In this document: one piece after another, positions 9,399 through 18,853 of the stretch | Layout: each line of letters begins with the position of its first letter | How positions within the stretch are numbered: position 1 is the stretch's first letter | Assembly (NCBI GenBank): GCA_030427635.1 | Contig: JAUIBA010000007.1 | Coordinates: 62,001-126,000, forward strand | Direction of reading: 5' to 3' | From: Bacteroidia bacterium | GTDB taxonomy: Bacteria; Bacteroidota; Bacteroidia; Chitinophagales; Chitinophagaceae | Length of the DNA: 64,000 bases | Made by a program: the position numbers and the translations under genes | Notes under the pieces: model-generated | Told to the model about the DNA's origin: nothing | Database searches by the model: none | What the model saw: only the letters and a program-made list of their open reading frames with translations

Positions 9399-12368
9399 TC
9401 ACCTGTTTGGCGGTATTTTAAATGTGAGGCTTATGATGGTACCCTTTCCCGGGCGGGAATCAATGTATAGTTTACCTCCCAGTCTGCCGGCACGGGTATG
9501 CATATTGGCCAGTCCATTGCCTTTGTGTGCCACATTGGTATCAAATCCCTTTCCATTGTCTTTTAAGAGTATCTGCAGCACATGTCGTTGTTTCCAGCTT
9601 ATATCCATACTCACATGGTTAGGTTCAGCATACTTCAGGCAGTTGTTGAGTGCCTCCTTGAATATCATGATAAGGTTGCGGCTCATCTCCATATCCAGCC
9701 GGTAGTTATGCCAGCTTTCGCTATGTCCGGTGAAGGTAAATGTGATATCAGTATCCTGAAACAGCTCTGAGCCAAAGTCCTGGATGCGTAGCAGTATTTC
9801 ATGCAGTACATCATTCGATGGCTTTAATGACCACAGTATATCGCGGGTGCCGCTATAGAGTTGTGATGTATTATCAGCTATCTGATTCAGTATTCTGGAA
9901 GATTCAGGGTTCAGCTCTATTTTATTGCGCAGCACATTAGTGAGTACGTTGATTCGGGTGAGCTTGTTGCCTATTTCATCATGGAAGTCTTCCGCAGTTC
10001 TGAGCCTCACTTTGCCCTGCTCTTCGGCGCGCAGGCGTGCCAGCAGCGCCATTCTGTCCTGCTTCCTGCGGTTTATGGAATATTGCAGCAGTATCCCTGA
10101 TAGCAGACATACCCCGAGTATAGAAAGACGAAACCATACTGTCTGATGAAACGGAGTTATGATTTCAAAATGATAAACAAGGTCTGGTGTGCCGGTGCCT
10201 GCGCTGCTGCGGCACTGTACTCTGAATGTGTATCTGCCGGGTGGTAGTGCCGAGTAGGTAACAGAATTACCTGCTGCCCAGTCAGACCATGGGGCATCCA
10301 GCCCCTCCATACGATATCTGTAGAGTGCCTGCTGTGCCCCCCCCAGCGTAATAGCCTGAAATGTAAATGCAATATTGTTTTTCTTGTAAGGTAGTCTCAG
10401 GTCGAATGGAATGTTATACCATGCATCGCTGGAGTCGTACCACTTAGGGTCAATAACAGACTCCCCGGCTATTTTTACTGATTGCAATATTATGTTGGCA
10501 GGGGAAGAGTATACTACCGGTGTATGGGGGCTATAGTGCAGGGCTCCGTTGGTAGTGCCAAACCATATACTGCCATCGGGTAGTTTCAGAACAGAGTTGA
10601 TATTGCTCTCCATACCTGTTATGCCCTGCGCTCTGCCATAAAAGGTTACAACAGGTTCGTCATCAGCTCTTATCTCTACACGATGGATGCCAAACCCTGT
10701 TCCTACCCATACATTGTTATCATTGTCGGTAACAATATTGTAGATAAAGTCAGACCGTAATCCCTGGCTTTTACTGATGGTTGTGGCTTTACCGGTACGC
10801 ATGTTGTAGCGTATGAGGCCATTGTCACTGCTGCCCAGCCACAGTTCTCTGTCCCGCATGATGAAGCACTGAATGGCAGCACTGTCTGCAATAGTTCCTG
10901 TTATGAAAGGGCGTGCTACACCGGCATGAAACAGCCTCAGACCTCCGTCTGTAGCAATAAGGGTACTATCATAGCCAATGTTGAGAAACGAGAAAACGGC
11001 GCTGGTGTTGGTATCTGCCAGCTTCAGCATATAGTCTTCCAGCACCATTACGCCATTGGTGAGGCCTATCCATACTCTGCCATATTTATCGGCATAGAGG
11101 CTGTTTACATAGTTTGAAGGAAGTGGAAACTCCGGCGCTGCATACTGTCTGAATATGCCATGGTCATATGACCAGAGGCCACGTCCCCTGGTTCCCATCC
11201 ATAGCCTGCCATCCTTATCATACGCCAGGCTCATAATGGCGGGTACCGGCTGCGACGGAAAAGAAAGCCCACGTACCTTACCGTCAGAGAAAATGTATAT
11301 ACCAGCGTCATAGGTACCTATTATCAGAGAGTCGCCACCTTTATATGCCAGGGCCATCACCTGTGCGCTGGGTAGTCCTACGTCCTCGTCAAGTCCTGTA
11401 AACTGTGTGCCGGAGAAACGGAATATTCCCTGACCGTCAGATGCTATCCATATGTTTCCTTCATTATCTCTCAGTACATCGTTTATGCTGTTGTCAGTAA
11501 GACCATTTTGCCGGTTATAGTAAACTATGCCTTTCCCGGTGATGCAGATAGCGCCACTGGGTGTACCCAGCCACAGATTACCCCTGTTGTCCGTACTGGC
11601 CGATGAGAGACCGGGCAGATAATCCGGTACACGCCCGCGTATAGTACCTGGAACAAGTGCACCCTGTTTTTCTCTGTAGAGACCAAAGCTGCCACACATC
11701 CATACGGTACTGTCAGTGCCTCTGAATATACGGTGAATGCGGGGGGCTGTTTCTCCTTCGGGTATTACGAACGGGACAGCCTGCCATACAGTGTCGCTGA
11801 GGTGAAATACTTCCCTGTTGCGACATAGCCATAATCCGCTTTCATCGGCCATGATAGCAGATACATAGCCACTGCCGGGCATAGAAAGTGTATATAGCTT
11901 GTCGCCTGTTACGTAACATACTTCTCCCTGTACCCGCCACCATACTGTATCGCGGTGTATGTATATCTGTTGTGTATTGTTCAGGTCGCGGGTTACCTGT
12001 ACATGCCTGCGAAAGTGGCGAAACTTTTTGCCATCGAAACAGGAGAGCCCCTCCGGCCCACCTATCCATATGCCTCCCTTATTATCGCTGGCTACCGCAC
12101 GTACTGTATTATGCAGTAATCCGTCGGCCACAGAATAATTAGTAAAGTTGCGACCATCAAACCGGGAAAGCCCACCATAGGTACCTATCCACAGGTGCCC
12201 CGTGTGGTCTTGTGTGAGGCAGGTAGCCTGAGACTGTATGAGACCATCTTCTACCGTAAGATTGTGGAAATGATACTTCTGTGCAAAAGCATGTACCGAC
12301 ATGAATAGGGCGACTGCTGAAACTATTGCCAGACGGGAGATATACATGTATGTACGTACAATGTGCAT
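9399..12368 (-). CDS. Two-component propeller sensor histidine kinase
   Basis: 989 residues. Signal peptide or first membrane anchor (about 8-30), then many regulator-propeller repeats (LWIGTYGGLSRFDG, IWIGGPEGLSCFDG, LWMGTRGRGLWSYD and so on). A Y_Y_Y-type domain lies near 660-730 (YRYRMEGLDAPWSDW), a membrane helix near 745-765, a HisKA_3 dimerisation domain with the phospho-His in DFHDEIGNKLTRI, and a C-terminal ATPase domain with DNGKGFD and GNGLANM boxes. The periplasmic propellers presumably sense an extracellular ligand, and signal passes to the adjacent response regulator. This is a one-membrane-span kinase, not a hybrid: no receiver or AraC domain is fused. Confidence 0.93.
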   Translation of the reverse strand: MHIVRTYMYISRLAIVSAVALFMSVHAFAQKYHFHNLTVEDGLIQSQATCLTQDHTGHLWIGTYGGLSRFDGRNFTNYSVADGLLHNTVRAVASDNKGGIWIGGPEGLSCFDGKKFRHFRRHVQVTRDLNNTQQIYIHRDTVWWRVQGEVCYVTGDKLYTLSMPGSGYVSAIMADESGLWLCRNREVFHLSDTVWQAVPFVIPEGETAPRIHRIFRGTDSTVWMCGSFGLYREKQGALVPGTIRGRVPDYLPGLSSASTDNRGNLWLGTPSGAICITGKGIVYYNRQNGLTDNSINDVLRDNEGNIWIASDGQGIFRFSGTQFTGLDEDVGLPSAQVMALAYKGGDSLIIGTYDAGIYIFSDGKVRGLSFPSQPVPAIMSLAYDKDGRLWMGTRGRGLWSYDHGIFRQYAAPEFPLPSNYVNSLYADKYGRVWIGLTNGVMVLEDYMLKLADTNTSAVFSFLNIGYDSTLIATDGGLRLFHAGVARPFITGTIADSAAIQCFIMRDRELWLGSSDNGLIRYNMRTGKATTISKSQGLRSDFIYNIVTDNDNNVWVGTGFGIHRVEIRADDEPVVTFYGRAQGITGMESNINSVLKLPDGSIWFGTTNGALHYSPHTPVVYSSPANIILQSVKIAGESVIDPKWYDSSDAWYNIPFDLRLPYKKNNIAFTFQAITLGGAQQALYRYRMEGLDAPWSDWAAGNSVTYSALPPGRYTFRVQCRSSAGTGTPDLVYHFEIITPFHQTVWFRLSILGVCLLSGILLQYSINRRKQDRMALLARLRAEEQGKVRLRTAEDFHDEIGNKLTRINVLTNVLRNKIELNPESSRILNQIADNTSQLYSGTRDILWSLKPSNDVLHEILLRIQDFGSELFQDTDITFTFTGHSESWHNYRLDMEMSRNLIMIFKEALNNCLKYAEPNHVSMDISWKQRHVLQILLKDNGKGFDTNVAHKGNGLANMHTRAGRLGGKLYIDSRPGKGTIISLTFKIPPNR

Positions 12369-12500
12369 TGACTATGTGATATTATTTTCAGGGTAATAAA
12401 GGCATTCCTGTTTATGGCTGTGCCATATCCTGAATATAATGCAATTTAAGATGAGTTATCTTTTATTTACGGGGGAATATGGGGGGATTGTATATAAAAG

Positions 12501-12528
12501 AAAAAGCTGCCGGAAACGACAGCTTTTT
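12501..12528 (-). terminator. Terminator of the XRE regulator gene
   Basis: Stem AAAAAGCTG (12501-12509) and CAGCTTTTT (12520-12528), with an inner CG pair closing a GAAA tetraloop and a single C-A mismatch. Read on the minus strand it ends in a T run. It lies about 90 bases after the XRE gene stop. Confidence 0.75.
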
Positions 12529-12620
12529 ATTGATAACACTCACACAGACATAGTGAAACCGGTTTATTTTCTAGTATTATAGTGCACTGCATCAAACAAT
12601 GGTGCAGCAGTTTCGGGCAC

Positions 12621-12944
12621 TTATTTTTCTTTTTCTGTAACCAGATCCATGTGTTCTGCACTCACCATTTGCAGTGCAAGACTCTTGATGGATGGATAAA
12701 CAAGGTCATAAACACCTCTCTTGCTGGCTGGTACATCCGACTCCTGCATTGCTACAATGTAGATAATGGACTCTGGTATATCCAACACTGAACAAACCTT
12801 AGTAATGGTACGCTGGCTGGGTCGCTTCAATCCTGTTTCAATCTGAGACAGGGAAGTCTGTGAAAGGTCACATTTCTCAGCAAGCTCATACTGAGTAATG
12901 CCCATTTTTTTTCTGATCGATTTAATTGCCGCTCCGATGTTCAT
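12621..12944 (-). CDS. XRE-family helix-turn-helix regulator
   Basis: 107 residues. The N-terminal 60 form a classical Cro/CI-type HTH (IRKKMGITQYELAEKCDLSQ, then SLSQIETGLKRPSQRTI). The remaining 45 residues lack a recognisable domain. Located alone between its terminator and an AT-rich upstream region. A 7-base-arm inverted repeat upstream (12978-12997) could be its own operator. No toxin or phage gene adjoins, so a target cannot be named. Confidence 0.85.
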   Translation of the reverse strand: MNIGAAIKSIRKKMGITQYELAEKCDLSQTSLSQIETGLKRPSQRTITKVCSVLDIPESIIYIVAMQESDVPASKRGVYDLVYPSIKSLALQMVSAEHMDLVTEKEK

Positions 12945-12977
12945 GATCTTTACGTTTTTTAATTTTTTTAATAAAAA

Positions 12978-12997
12978 AGTTTAATAGGTTTTAAACT
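12978..12997. promoter_or_regulatory. Possible operator upstream of XRE gene
   Basis: Inverted repeat AGTTTAA-N6-TTAAACT, 34 bases upstream of the XRE start, within an AT-rich region. Autoregulatory binding is inferred only from position and symmetry. Confidence 0.3.
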
Positions 12998-13105
12998 GAT
13001 GGACAAACTCTACCTGAGCGCCATCCACTACTATAAGACGTATAAACATGCTCAGATGTTGGGTTTTGCTCGAATTTTCATTTTAATCAAATGTTTAGTT
13101 TACAG

Positions 13106-13132
13106 TTGCGTGAGCATTTGTTTTTACATTTG
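13106..13132 (+). promoter_or_regulatory. Bacteroidota -33/-7 promoter candidate
   Basis: TTG (13106-13108), 16-base spacer, then an exact TAnnTTTG box, TACATTTG (13125-13132). The expected transcript start falls at the GTG of the next gene. Confidence 0.4.
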
Positions 13133-13137
13133 CGCCC

Positions 13138-13374
13138 GTGCCTGCTGCATTTACTACACATATAATATATGACCGGAAACAACTACTTGCGGTCATACTT
13201 CCTCACCTGCGACAGGATGGGATGCATTATGAAGTGAATATTAATGGCTTCCCCCGGTTTCATATGGCATGGTCGCCACTTGGGCGTTATGATGTAGTGA
13301 ATAGCATCGTGGCAGCCTCACTCCCATGGGAGCTTATACTGGCTGTGAGTGATGCTATAGAAACGCAGGTGTGA
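13138..13374 (+). CDS. Small conserved-looking hypothetical protein
   Basis: 78 residues if started at the GTG at 13138; no ATG occurs before residue 28. The body is compact and well formed (LPHLRQDGMHYEV, FPRFHMAWSPLGRYDVV, SLPWELILAVSDAIE), with codon use like its neighbours, which argues for a real gene. No signal peptide, membrane helix or known motif. It lies divergent to the XRE regulator and convergent with the helicase gene. I do not recognise the family. Confidence 0.55.
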   Translation: MPAAFTTHIIYDRKQLLAVILPHLRQDGMHYEVNINGFPRFHMAWSPLGRYDVVNSIVAASLPWELILAVSDAIETQV

Positions 13375-13404
13375 CGTAACCTACTGTATATTAGTTTGTT
13401 GTGG

Positions 13405-16400
13405 TTACTCTTCGTCCATATCCGTTTCGTTTTCATCTCTTATGAGTTCATAACGTTTGGCAAAGTTGCACCAGTGGCACTTCTCATCGCCACAGCCACG
13501 GTCAAATTCATGGTTCATTATGCGGGCATAACTGTCTTTGAGCTGTTCCAGTACTTTTTCTTCATCCTGTTTGAATACCGGGACCACATACTGTTTAAAG
13601 ACTCCTGCTGAAGTTGCCTCTACATAATCAAATTTTCCTTCTTTTACGAGCCATGCGCGCTCCGCCCAGTTTTCGAGCAGCAGTTTATAAAAAACCATCT
13701 GCCGCCAGTAGTCGCCTCCATTGGGACTTTTTTCATTGGGTGGGGCAAGATTTGCAGTAGCTGACTTTTCGGCATTGCCGGTTTTGTAATCTATAACGGT
13801 ACAGCCGTCGGGGTATAACTCTATCTTATCTATCTTGCCCGTTACCGGTACGCCTGCCAGGTAATAGCGGGGTACACTCAGCTCTACTTCTGCATCGTGA
13901 TGCAGCTGGTTTATATAGTGGTCATAGTAGGAGCTTAATACCTGTAGCCCTTGCTCTGTACGCCGCTCATATTGCTGATGACTGAATGCCGATGCCTGCC
14001 GTGCCAGTTCTTTTCTGAAGTTGGCAAGCACCTCATCTTTTGACGGGAAAGTACTGTTGTTGCGCTTCATGTCTATGTACATACGTTCCAGTGCATAGTG
14101 TACAGCGGTACCAAATGCCATTGCATCATTTTTTTGTGTTGGTACCCTGAGTATGGTTTCGTAGTAGAAGCTGAGCGGGCAACGCAGAAACTTAGCCAGT
14201 TGTGTAGCGCTCATAGTAAACTGCTGCAGCATTCTGTCTATCCATTCGGCATTAGCTATACGTATACGCACTTCCTGTACCGGCGTCAGTAGCTTTTCTA
14301 TATGCTTCAGTGCAGCGTCCTGTGACAGATATCGTCTTTCCCTTTCTTCCTTTTTGCTGATTTCTTCAATGAATACAGAAGCCGACTGGCTTTTTCCTGC
14401 ATTATCATTAAGTGAGTAAGAGATGTAAAGGTGTTTTCTGGCACGGGTAAGCGCTACATAAAACAGGCGTCTTGCTACTTCCTGTTTATAAGTGTTGTCT
14501 TTGTCCTCTTCTGTTGCAGTAACGGTATGGGGTAGTGAATAGTTGTTGTTTGAGCCTGCTTTTTTCTCCCAGAAGTTATCAGTGCAGCCAATGAGGAAAA
14601 CATACTCAAACTCGTTTCCCTTAGAGCTGTGTGCCGTGTAGAAATACACACCATTGTCATTCTGTATTACCCGCTCCATGCTTACAGCTATCTTCTCCCG
14701 CTGCATACGATCTGTCATATCCAGAAAGGAGCGTATGTTCATGGACGGGTTTTTCTGCCAGCTGTCTTTTACAAACGTAAAAAAGCTATTGAGGGCCTGC
14801 ATGCCGGTAATATGGTCGGCTGTTGTCAGCAACCAGTTTACCATGCCGCTTTCATGCAGTATTTTTTCAGTGAGCAGCGGTAATGGTAGTGCCAGCTGTT
14901 GCTGCTCCCATTCGTCAAGGTTTCTGCCCAGCCGGTGCAGTGCTTTGGCTGATTTCAGGTTTAGTGCTTCTGTAAGCAGTGGGTTTGATAGCAGGAGCCG
15001 CCATTTTACATGCCCGGTTTCTTTTCTGTGCTGCTGGAGATAGAGGGCCAGCACAGCTATATCATCTACAGCTATGCCAAAGCATGGGGTATGCATCAGC
15101 TCAAACAGAATATCTTCTGCTTCGAACTTCTTTTTACGCTCAGTATCCAGGTAGCGTAGTGTTTCTATGATTGTGTGTATTACCGGTAGCTCCAGTACGT
15201 TCACACTCTTCTTAATATTGAATGGTATTCCTTTACGCTCCAGTACTGCAATCATATTGTCGGACTGCTTGTGCTGTGCATAGAGTACGGCCACATCGCG
15301 CAGGGGCACGCCTCTCTGCTGCAGTTGTTCTATCTGCATGATTACATCTGCCTCTTCCTGTAGCAGGTTAGTATATTCTCTTACCTGGGGCTGTACCGTA
15401 TCAGTGCCGTTTCTGAAACGCTCGTGAGCTGCTATGATATTTTTATCCAGTTTCAGGTCGCTGAGCTGATTGACAAGGCGCTGCTTATTGTACTGAATGG
15501 TAGCCATAGCCCTGTCTATTACTGCCTGAGAGGAGCGATAGTTATGTGGCAGTACTATTACTTTGATATCTTCCCGGTGGCGCTCATAAAAGTCTGTAAT
15601 GTTGCGTATGCGGGCACCCTGAAATTCGTATATGCTCTGGTCGTCGTCTCCTACCACAAATACGTTGGGGTTGTCCCAGTAGGAGGTAAGGTATTTAAGC
15701 AGCTCATTCTGTGCACCATTTGTATCCTGAAACTCATCTACCAGAATGAACTGATAACGCTCCTGATAGCTCTGCAGCAGCCAGTTATTAGTGCGGAATG
15801 CCTCCAGTACCCATAGTATCATATCACTGAAGTCATAGCGGCCCATGTCCTTCATCATTTGTGTGTACTTGTGCAGCAGCTGTGCTGCCGCACGGGTCTT
15901 TTCCATTTTGTCTGTTTCCTTATCTATCTCTGCCTGTTTCAGATCGCCTTTCTTATACCCTTTACCGTTGCGCTTATAGGTATAGCCTTCGCGTTCGGGC
16001 AAACTAGTGAGATAGTCGTCAATGGACGACGATATGTTTTCAGGGCTCAGCGCTTCGCGCTTCATGGTTTCAAAGAGACGTCCCAGCTTTGCCGTATCAT
16101 AGTAGATGTCTCCGCTCAGCCTGCGCAGCAGGTGCCCCTGAGGTAGCTCGTCCAGCAGGCGGTGCATCAGTTCTGCTTTTTCCAGGTCGCTGAGGGGCAT
16201 TAACTCCCTCTTGCTGAAGTATTCACTATTACTCTGTATTACAGCATTACAGAAACCATGAAAGGTATGAATGCTTACTTTATGTGCAGCAGCACCTATT
16301 ATCTGTGACAGCCTGCGGCGCATAGATGCTGTAGCCTCATCGGTATAGGTGAGGCACAGTATCTCCTGTGGCTGCACCTGAGCATCGCTGCGCAGCAGTG

Positions 16401-16560
16401 AGGCTATGCGCATAGAGAGGACTTCTGTTTTGCCGGTGCCGGGACCTGCTATTACCATTACTGCACCATATATGGTGTCTACGGCTTCTTTTTGCCGCTC
16501 ATTCAGTTTTTCATAGCGCTCCAGATACAGCGCCTCATTAACCAGATTTTCAGAACTCAT
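13405..16560 (-). CDS. UvrD-type helicase fused to a RecB/AddB-type nuclease
   Basis: 1051 residues. Superfamily 1 helicase motifs in order: Walker A (VIAGPGTGKTEVL, about residue 36), Walker B (LVDEFQDTNGAQ), motif III (VGDDDQSIYEFQGA), motif VI (YVALTRARKHLYISYS). The C-terminal 250 residues carry a PD-(D/E)XK nuclease: VTGKIDKIE, TVIDYKTGN, then a QMVFY segment (QxxxY). An early Cys (FLRCPLSFYY) and a late C-x4-C-x2-C cluster (CGDEKCHWC) match the Fe-S staple seen in AddB-type nucleases. Such proteins process double-strand ends or stalled forks. It is not classical UvrD or PcrA, which lack the nuclease. Confidence 0.88.
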   Translation of the reverse strand: MSSENLVNEALYLERYEKLNERQKEAVDTIYGAVMVIAGPGTGKTEVLSMRIASLLRSDAQVQPQEILCLTYTDEATASMRRRLSQIIGAAAHKVSIHTFHGFCNAVIQSNSEYFSKRELMPLSDLEKAELMHRLLDELPQGHLLRRLSGDIYYDTAKLGRLFETMKREALSPENISSSIDDYLTSLPEREGYTYKRNGKGYKKGDLKQAEIDKETDKMEKTRAAAQLLHKYTQMMKDMGRYDFSDMILWVLEAFRTNNWLLQSYQERYQFILVDEFQDTNGAQNELLKYLTSYWDNPNVFVVGDDDQSIYEFQGARIRNITDFYERHREDIKVIVLPHNYRSSQAVIDRAMATIQYNKQRLVNQLSDLKLDKNIIAAHERFRNGTDTVQPQVREYTNLLQEEADVIMQIEQLQQRGVPLRDVAVLYAQHKQSDNMIAVLERKGIPFNIKKSVNVLELPVIHTIIETLRYLDTERKKKFEAEDILFELMHTPCFGIAVDDIAVLALYLQQHRKETGHVKWRLLLSNPLLTEALNLKSAKALHRLGRNLDEWEQQQLALPLPLLTEKILHESGMVNWLLTTADHITGMQALNSFFTFVKDSWQKNPSMNIRSFLDMTDRMQREKIAVSMERVIQNDNGVYFYTAHSSKGNEFEYVFLIGCTDNFWEKKAGSNNNYSLPHTVTATEEDKDNTYKQEVARRLFYVALTRARKHLYISYSLNDNAGKSQSASVFIEEISKKEERERRYLSQDAALKHIEKLLTPVQEVRIRIANAEWIDRMLQQFTMSATQLAKFLRCPLSFYYETILRVPTQKNDAMAFGTAVHYALERMYIDMKRNNSTFPSKDEVLANFRKELARQASAFSHQQYERRTEQGLQVLSSYYDHYINQLHHDAEVELSVPRYYLAGVPVTGKIDKIELYPDGCTVIDYKTGNAEKSATANLAPPNEKSPNGGDYWRQMVFYKLLLENWAERAWLVKEGKFDYVEATSAGVFKQYVVPVFKQDEEKVLEQLKDSYARIMNHEFDRGCGDEKCHWCNFAKRYELIRDENETDMDEE

Positions 16561-16656
16561 TGCAAATGTGGATATATGCCAGCAAATACAGCAATGTCAT
16601 ATGCTATTCCCCCAAAGGATAGCAGACATGCAGTTGTTACTACAAATATCGGTGCA

Positions 16657-17265
16657 TTAGAATTGTATTCCCGTTTGTATATTCAGCTCTATGATAGAAC
16701 CGGGACCTGTGGCATAGAAAAGCCTGTAGTATTGCCTTGCTTCAGGCTCTATAGGGTCCAGAGAAAAAGTGGTGGCCCTGAGACCAGCTTTTACTGTTAT
16801 AAAAAAGATACTGCTGGTGTATCTGCGGCCGTAACCCAAAGCCTGCCCGGTGTACAGTTTTTCATACCAGTAAACACCCTCACGATAACCCATAAAACCC
16901 AGCTTATCACTATCGAACCCGGCAATACCTACAAAACTGCGGGTGTATAAGAAGTTCTGATAATACCACTTCCGGGTCACATGCTTCATCACCTTTCTTA
17001 AATATAACCGCAGGTCAATGTCGGTCATAAGGCCGGGATAAGCACCACGGTATGCATAGTATGAAACCATATAGGCAATATTGCCCATGCGATACTCTAC
17101 ACCGCCTCCAGACTTACTGGCAGAACTGAGCGGATTAGAGATGGTAATAGCCCGGCTGTAATATGGATATGAGTATGAGCGCTCCCACTTTGAGAATTGT
17201 GCTGCTGCATCAGCACCGCTAAAAAGCAGGAGAACCAGTAAGAAGGGTATGTATATTTTATTCAC
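16657..17265 (-). CDS. Hypothetical secreted, probably outer-membrane protein
   Basis: 202 residues. Signal peptide (MNKIYIPFLLVLLLFSGADAAAQ). The mature part is rich in Tyr, Arg and Gly with alternating hydrophobic strands (MGNIAYMVSYYAYRGAY, KLGFMGYREGVYWYEK) and ends in a terminal Phe after SIIELNIQTGIQ, as in outer-membrane barrels. I infer a small barrel. No family recognised. It is co-oriented with the helicase gene downstream but separated by 97 bases. Confidence 0.65.
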   Translation of the reverse strand: MNKIYIPFLLVLLLFSGADAAAQFSKWERSYSYPYYSRAITISNPLSSASKSGGGVEYRMGNIAYMVSYYAYRGAYPGLMTDIDLRLYLRKVMKHVTRKWYYQNFLYTRSFVGIAGFDSDKLGFMGYREGVYWYEKLYTGQALGYGRRYTSSIFFITVKAGLRATTFSLDPIEPEARQYYRLFYATGPGSIIELNIQTGIQF

Positions 17266-17458
17266 TATGGTGCTATTTCAGATATGAAAGCGCAAATGTA
17301 GATAATATACAGGCAAGTAAAAATTAAATTGTATTATTCTTAATTTACGGATATGCTCACACAGTGTATCCTGCTCTATGCGGATGCTGGTTATGGAAAA
17401 CAAGTTCCTGCTGCATCTTGTATATATAGATTATTTTCGCGCACACAAATCTGAAAAA

Positions 17459-17716
17459 ATGAATCTGGACGAACGAATGGAGCAAAGTGGTACGTACAGT
17501 GCATTCCGCACCAGTCTTGATATGGCTATGGGGGCTGTATATATCATTATTGGTGTGGTTGTTTTTACAATGCGCTATTTTGGTACGGTAGAGTTGCCCA
17601 CGGGTACTTCCTGGGCGCTGGGTGGATTACTGTTATTATATGGATCGTTCCGTATTTATCGTGGTCTCACAGCCATATGGCGCAAGCGTTCATCGGGCAG
17701 GCCAGGCAGGAGATAG
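17459..17716 (+). CDS. Small two-helix membrane protein
   Basis: 85 residues from the ATG at 17459; an in-frame ATG at 17378 would add 27 poorly formed residues. Two membrane helices (AMGAVYIIIGVVVFTM and WALGGLLLLYGSFRIY) with a short loop, and a basic C-terminus (IWRKRSSGRPGRR). It precedes the PstS-like lipoprotein and TPR genes on the same strand, a neighbourhood seen in Bacteroidota next to ExbB/ExbD motor genes, though none of those are visible here. Confidence 0.65.
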   Translation: MNLDERMEQSGTYSAFRTSLDMAMGAVYIIIGVVVFTMRYFGTVELPTGTSWALGGLLLLYGSFRIYRGLTAIWRKRSSGRPGRR

Positions 17717-17913
17717 TACCATTTTAACAAAATAGTATGGCAATACAGCCCTTTGTTCAATGTTTTCGGTTTGTTATTTGTATATAGTTAATTATCAGTG
17801 CAAATGGGGATTGATGTACAGATTCTGCAGGTATTGAGTGCTGTTAAATTATTGTTACAGTGCATATGTTGAATCCGCTCCTTAAAATTAATTATTTAAA
17901 ATTGCGTTTCCCT

Positions 17914-18816
17914 ATGTGGTTCTTTAGAAAAAATATGTGGTTTCTGGCACTTTGTCTGGCACTGGTTTCGTGTGATGACAAGCCAAAGCATCCCGATACG
18001 CTGGGGAAGGGAGAAATTGATATTTCTGTCGATGAGACATTCCGCCCGGTAATGGAAGAGCAGGGGCTTGTGTTTGACAGTAGCTTTCCGGAGGCGAAGG
18101 TGCATATTCACTATAAGTCAGAGAATGAGTGCTTTAAGGATTACTTTGACAAAAAAGCGCGCATTATTCTTGTTACCAGAGAGCTATCTGAAAAAGAAAA
18201 AGAAATATGTGCACAGTCAAAGATATTTCCTACCTCCCTGGGCCTGGCGCGTGATGGCATTGCTGTTATTATGAATAATGCTGCTACAGATACCATGCTG
18301 GACATACCTGTACTAAAAGGCATTCTTACCGGTGAGAGCAGTAAAAAGTACACCGTAGTATTTGACGATCCTAACTCCAGTACGGTAAGGTTTATAACAG
18401 ATTCTGTACTGAGTGGCGATAAGCTGGGGGCTAACGTATTTGCAGCTAAGAGTAATGCAGAGGTAGTAGAGTATGTATCAAAAAATCCGGATGCCATTGG
18501 TTTTGTAGGGTTGGGATATGTGAGTGATACTGTAGACCCGAATAATACGGGGGCTTTTACATCGCGTGTGCGGGTAGCACATATTAAAAACGAGACTACC
18601 GGAGAGTTTCTGCAGCCATATCAGGCATATGTGGCACTACGCTCATATCCGCTTACGCGCAGTCTTTATTATATAAGTGCAGAAAGCTACCATGGCCTGG
18701 GTACGGGTTTTGCCAACTTTCTGGCCGGACAGCGCGGTCAGCTTATATTTTTCCATGCACACATGTTCCCGGTTCGCTCACAGATGGTGATAAGGGATGC
18801 ACAAATAAATAACTGA
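17914..18816 (+). CDS. PstS-like substrate-binding lipoprotein
   Basis: About 300 residues from the ATG at 17914; an upstream in-frame ATG at 17860 exists. The signal ends in a lipobox (LALVSC followed by DDKPKH), so it is a lipoprotein. The mature part has the phosphate-binding-protein fold order: EIDISVDETFRPVM, a lever region (RIILVTRELSEKE), GLARDGIAVIMNN, LKGILTGE and a late IGFVGLGYVSD. No transporter permease adjoins, so it may not serve ABC import. The TPR gene begins 37 bases later. Confidence 0.8.
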   Translation: MWFFRKNMWFLALCLALVSCDDKPKHPDTLGKGEIDISVDETFRPVMEEQGLVFDSSFPEAKVHIHYKSENECFKDYFDKKARIILVTRELSEKEKEICAQSKIFPTSLGLARDGIAVIMNNAATDTMLDIPVLKGILTGESSKKYTVVFDDPNSSTVRFITDSVLSGDKLGANVFAAKSNAEVVEYVSKNPDAIGFVGLGYVSDTVDPNNTGAFTSRVRVAHIKNETTGEFLQPYQAYVALRSYPLTRSLYYISAESYHGLGTGFANFLAGQRGQLIFFHAHMFPVRSQMVIRDAQINN

Positions 18817-18853
18817 TAACACAAACAAGTATTTAATAAACTAAAAAAGCAGG

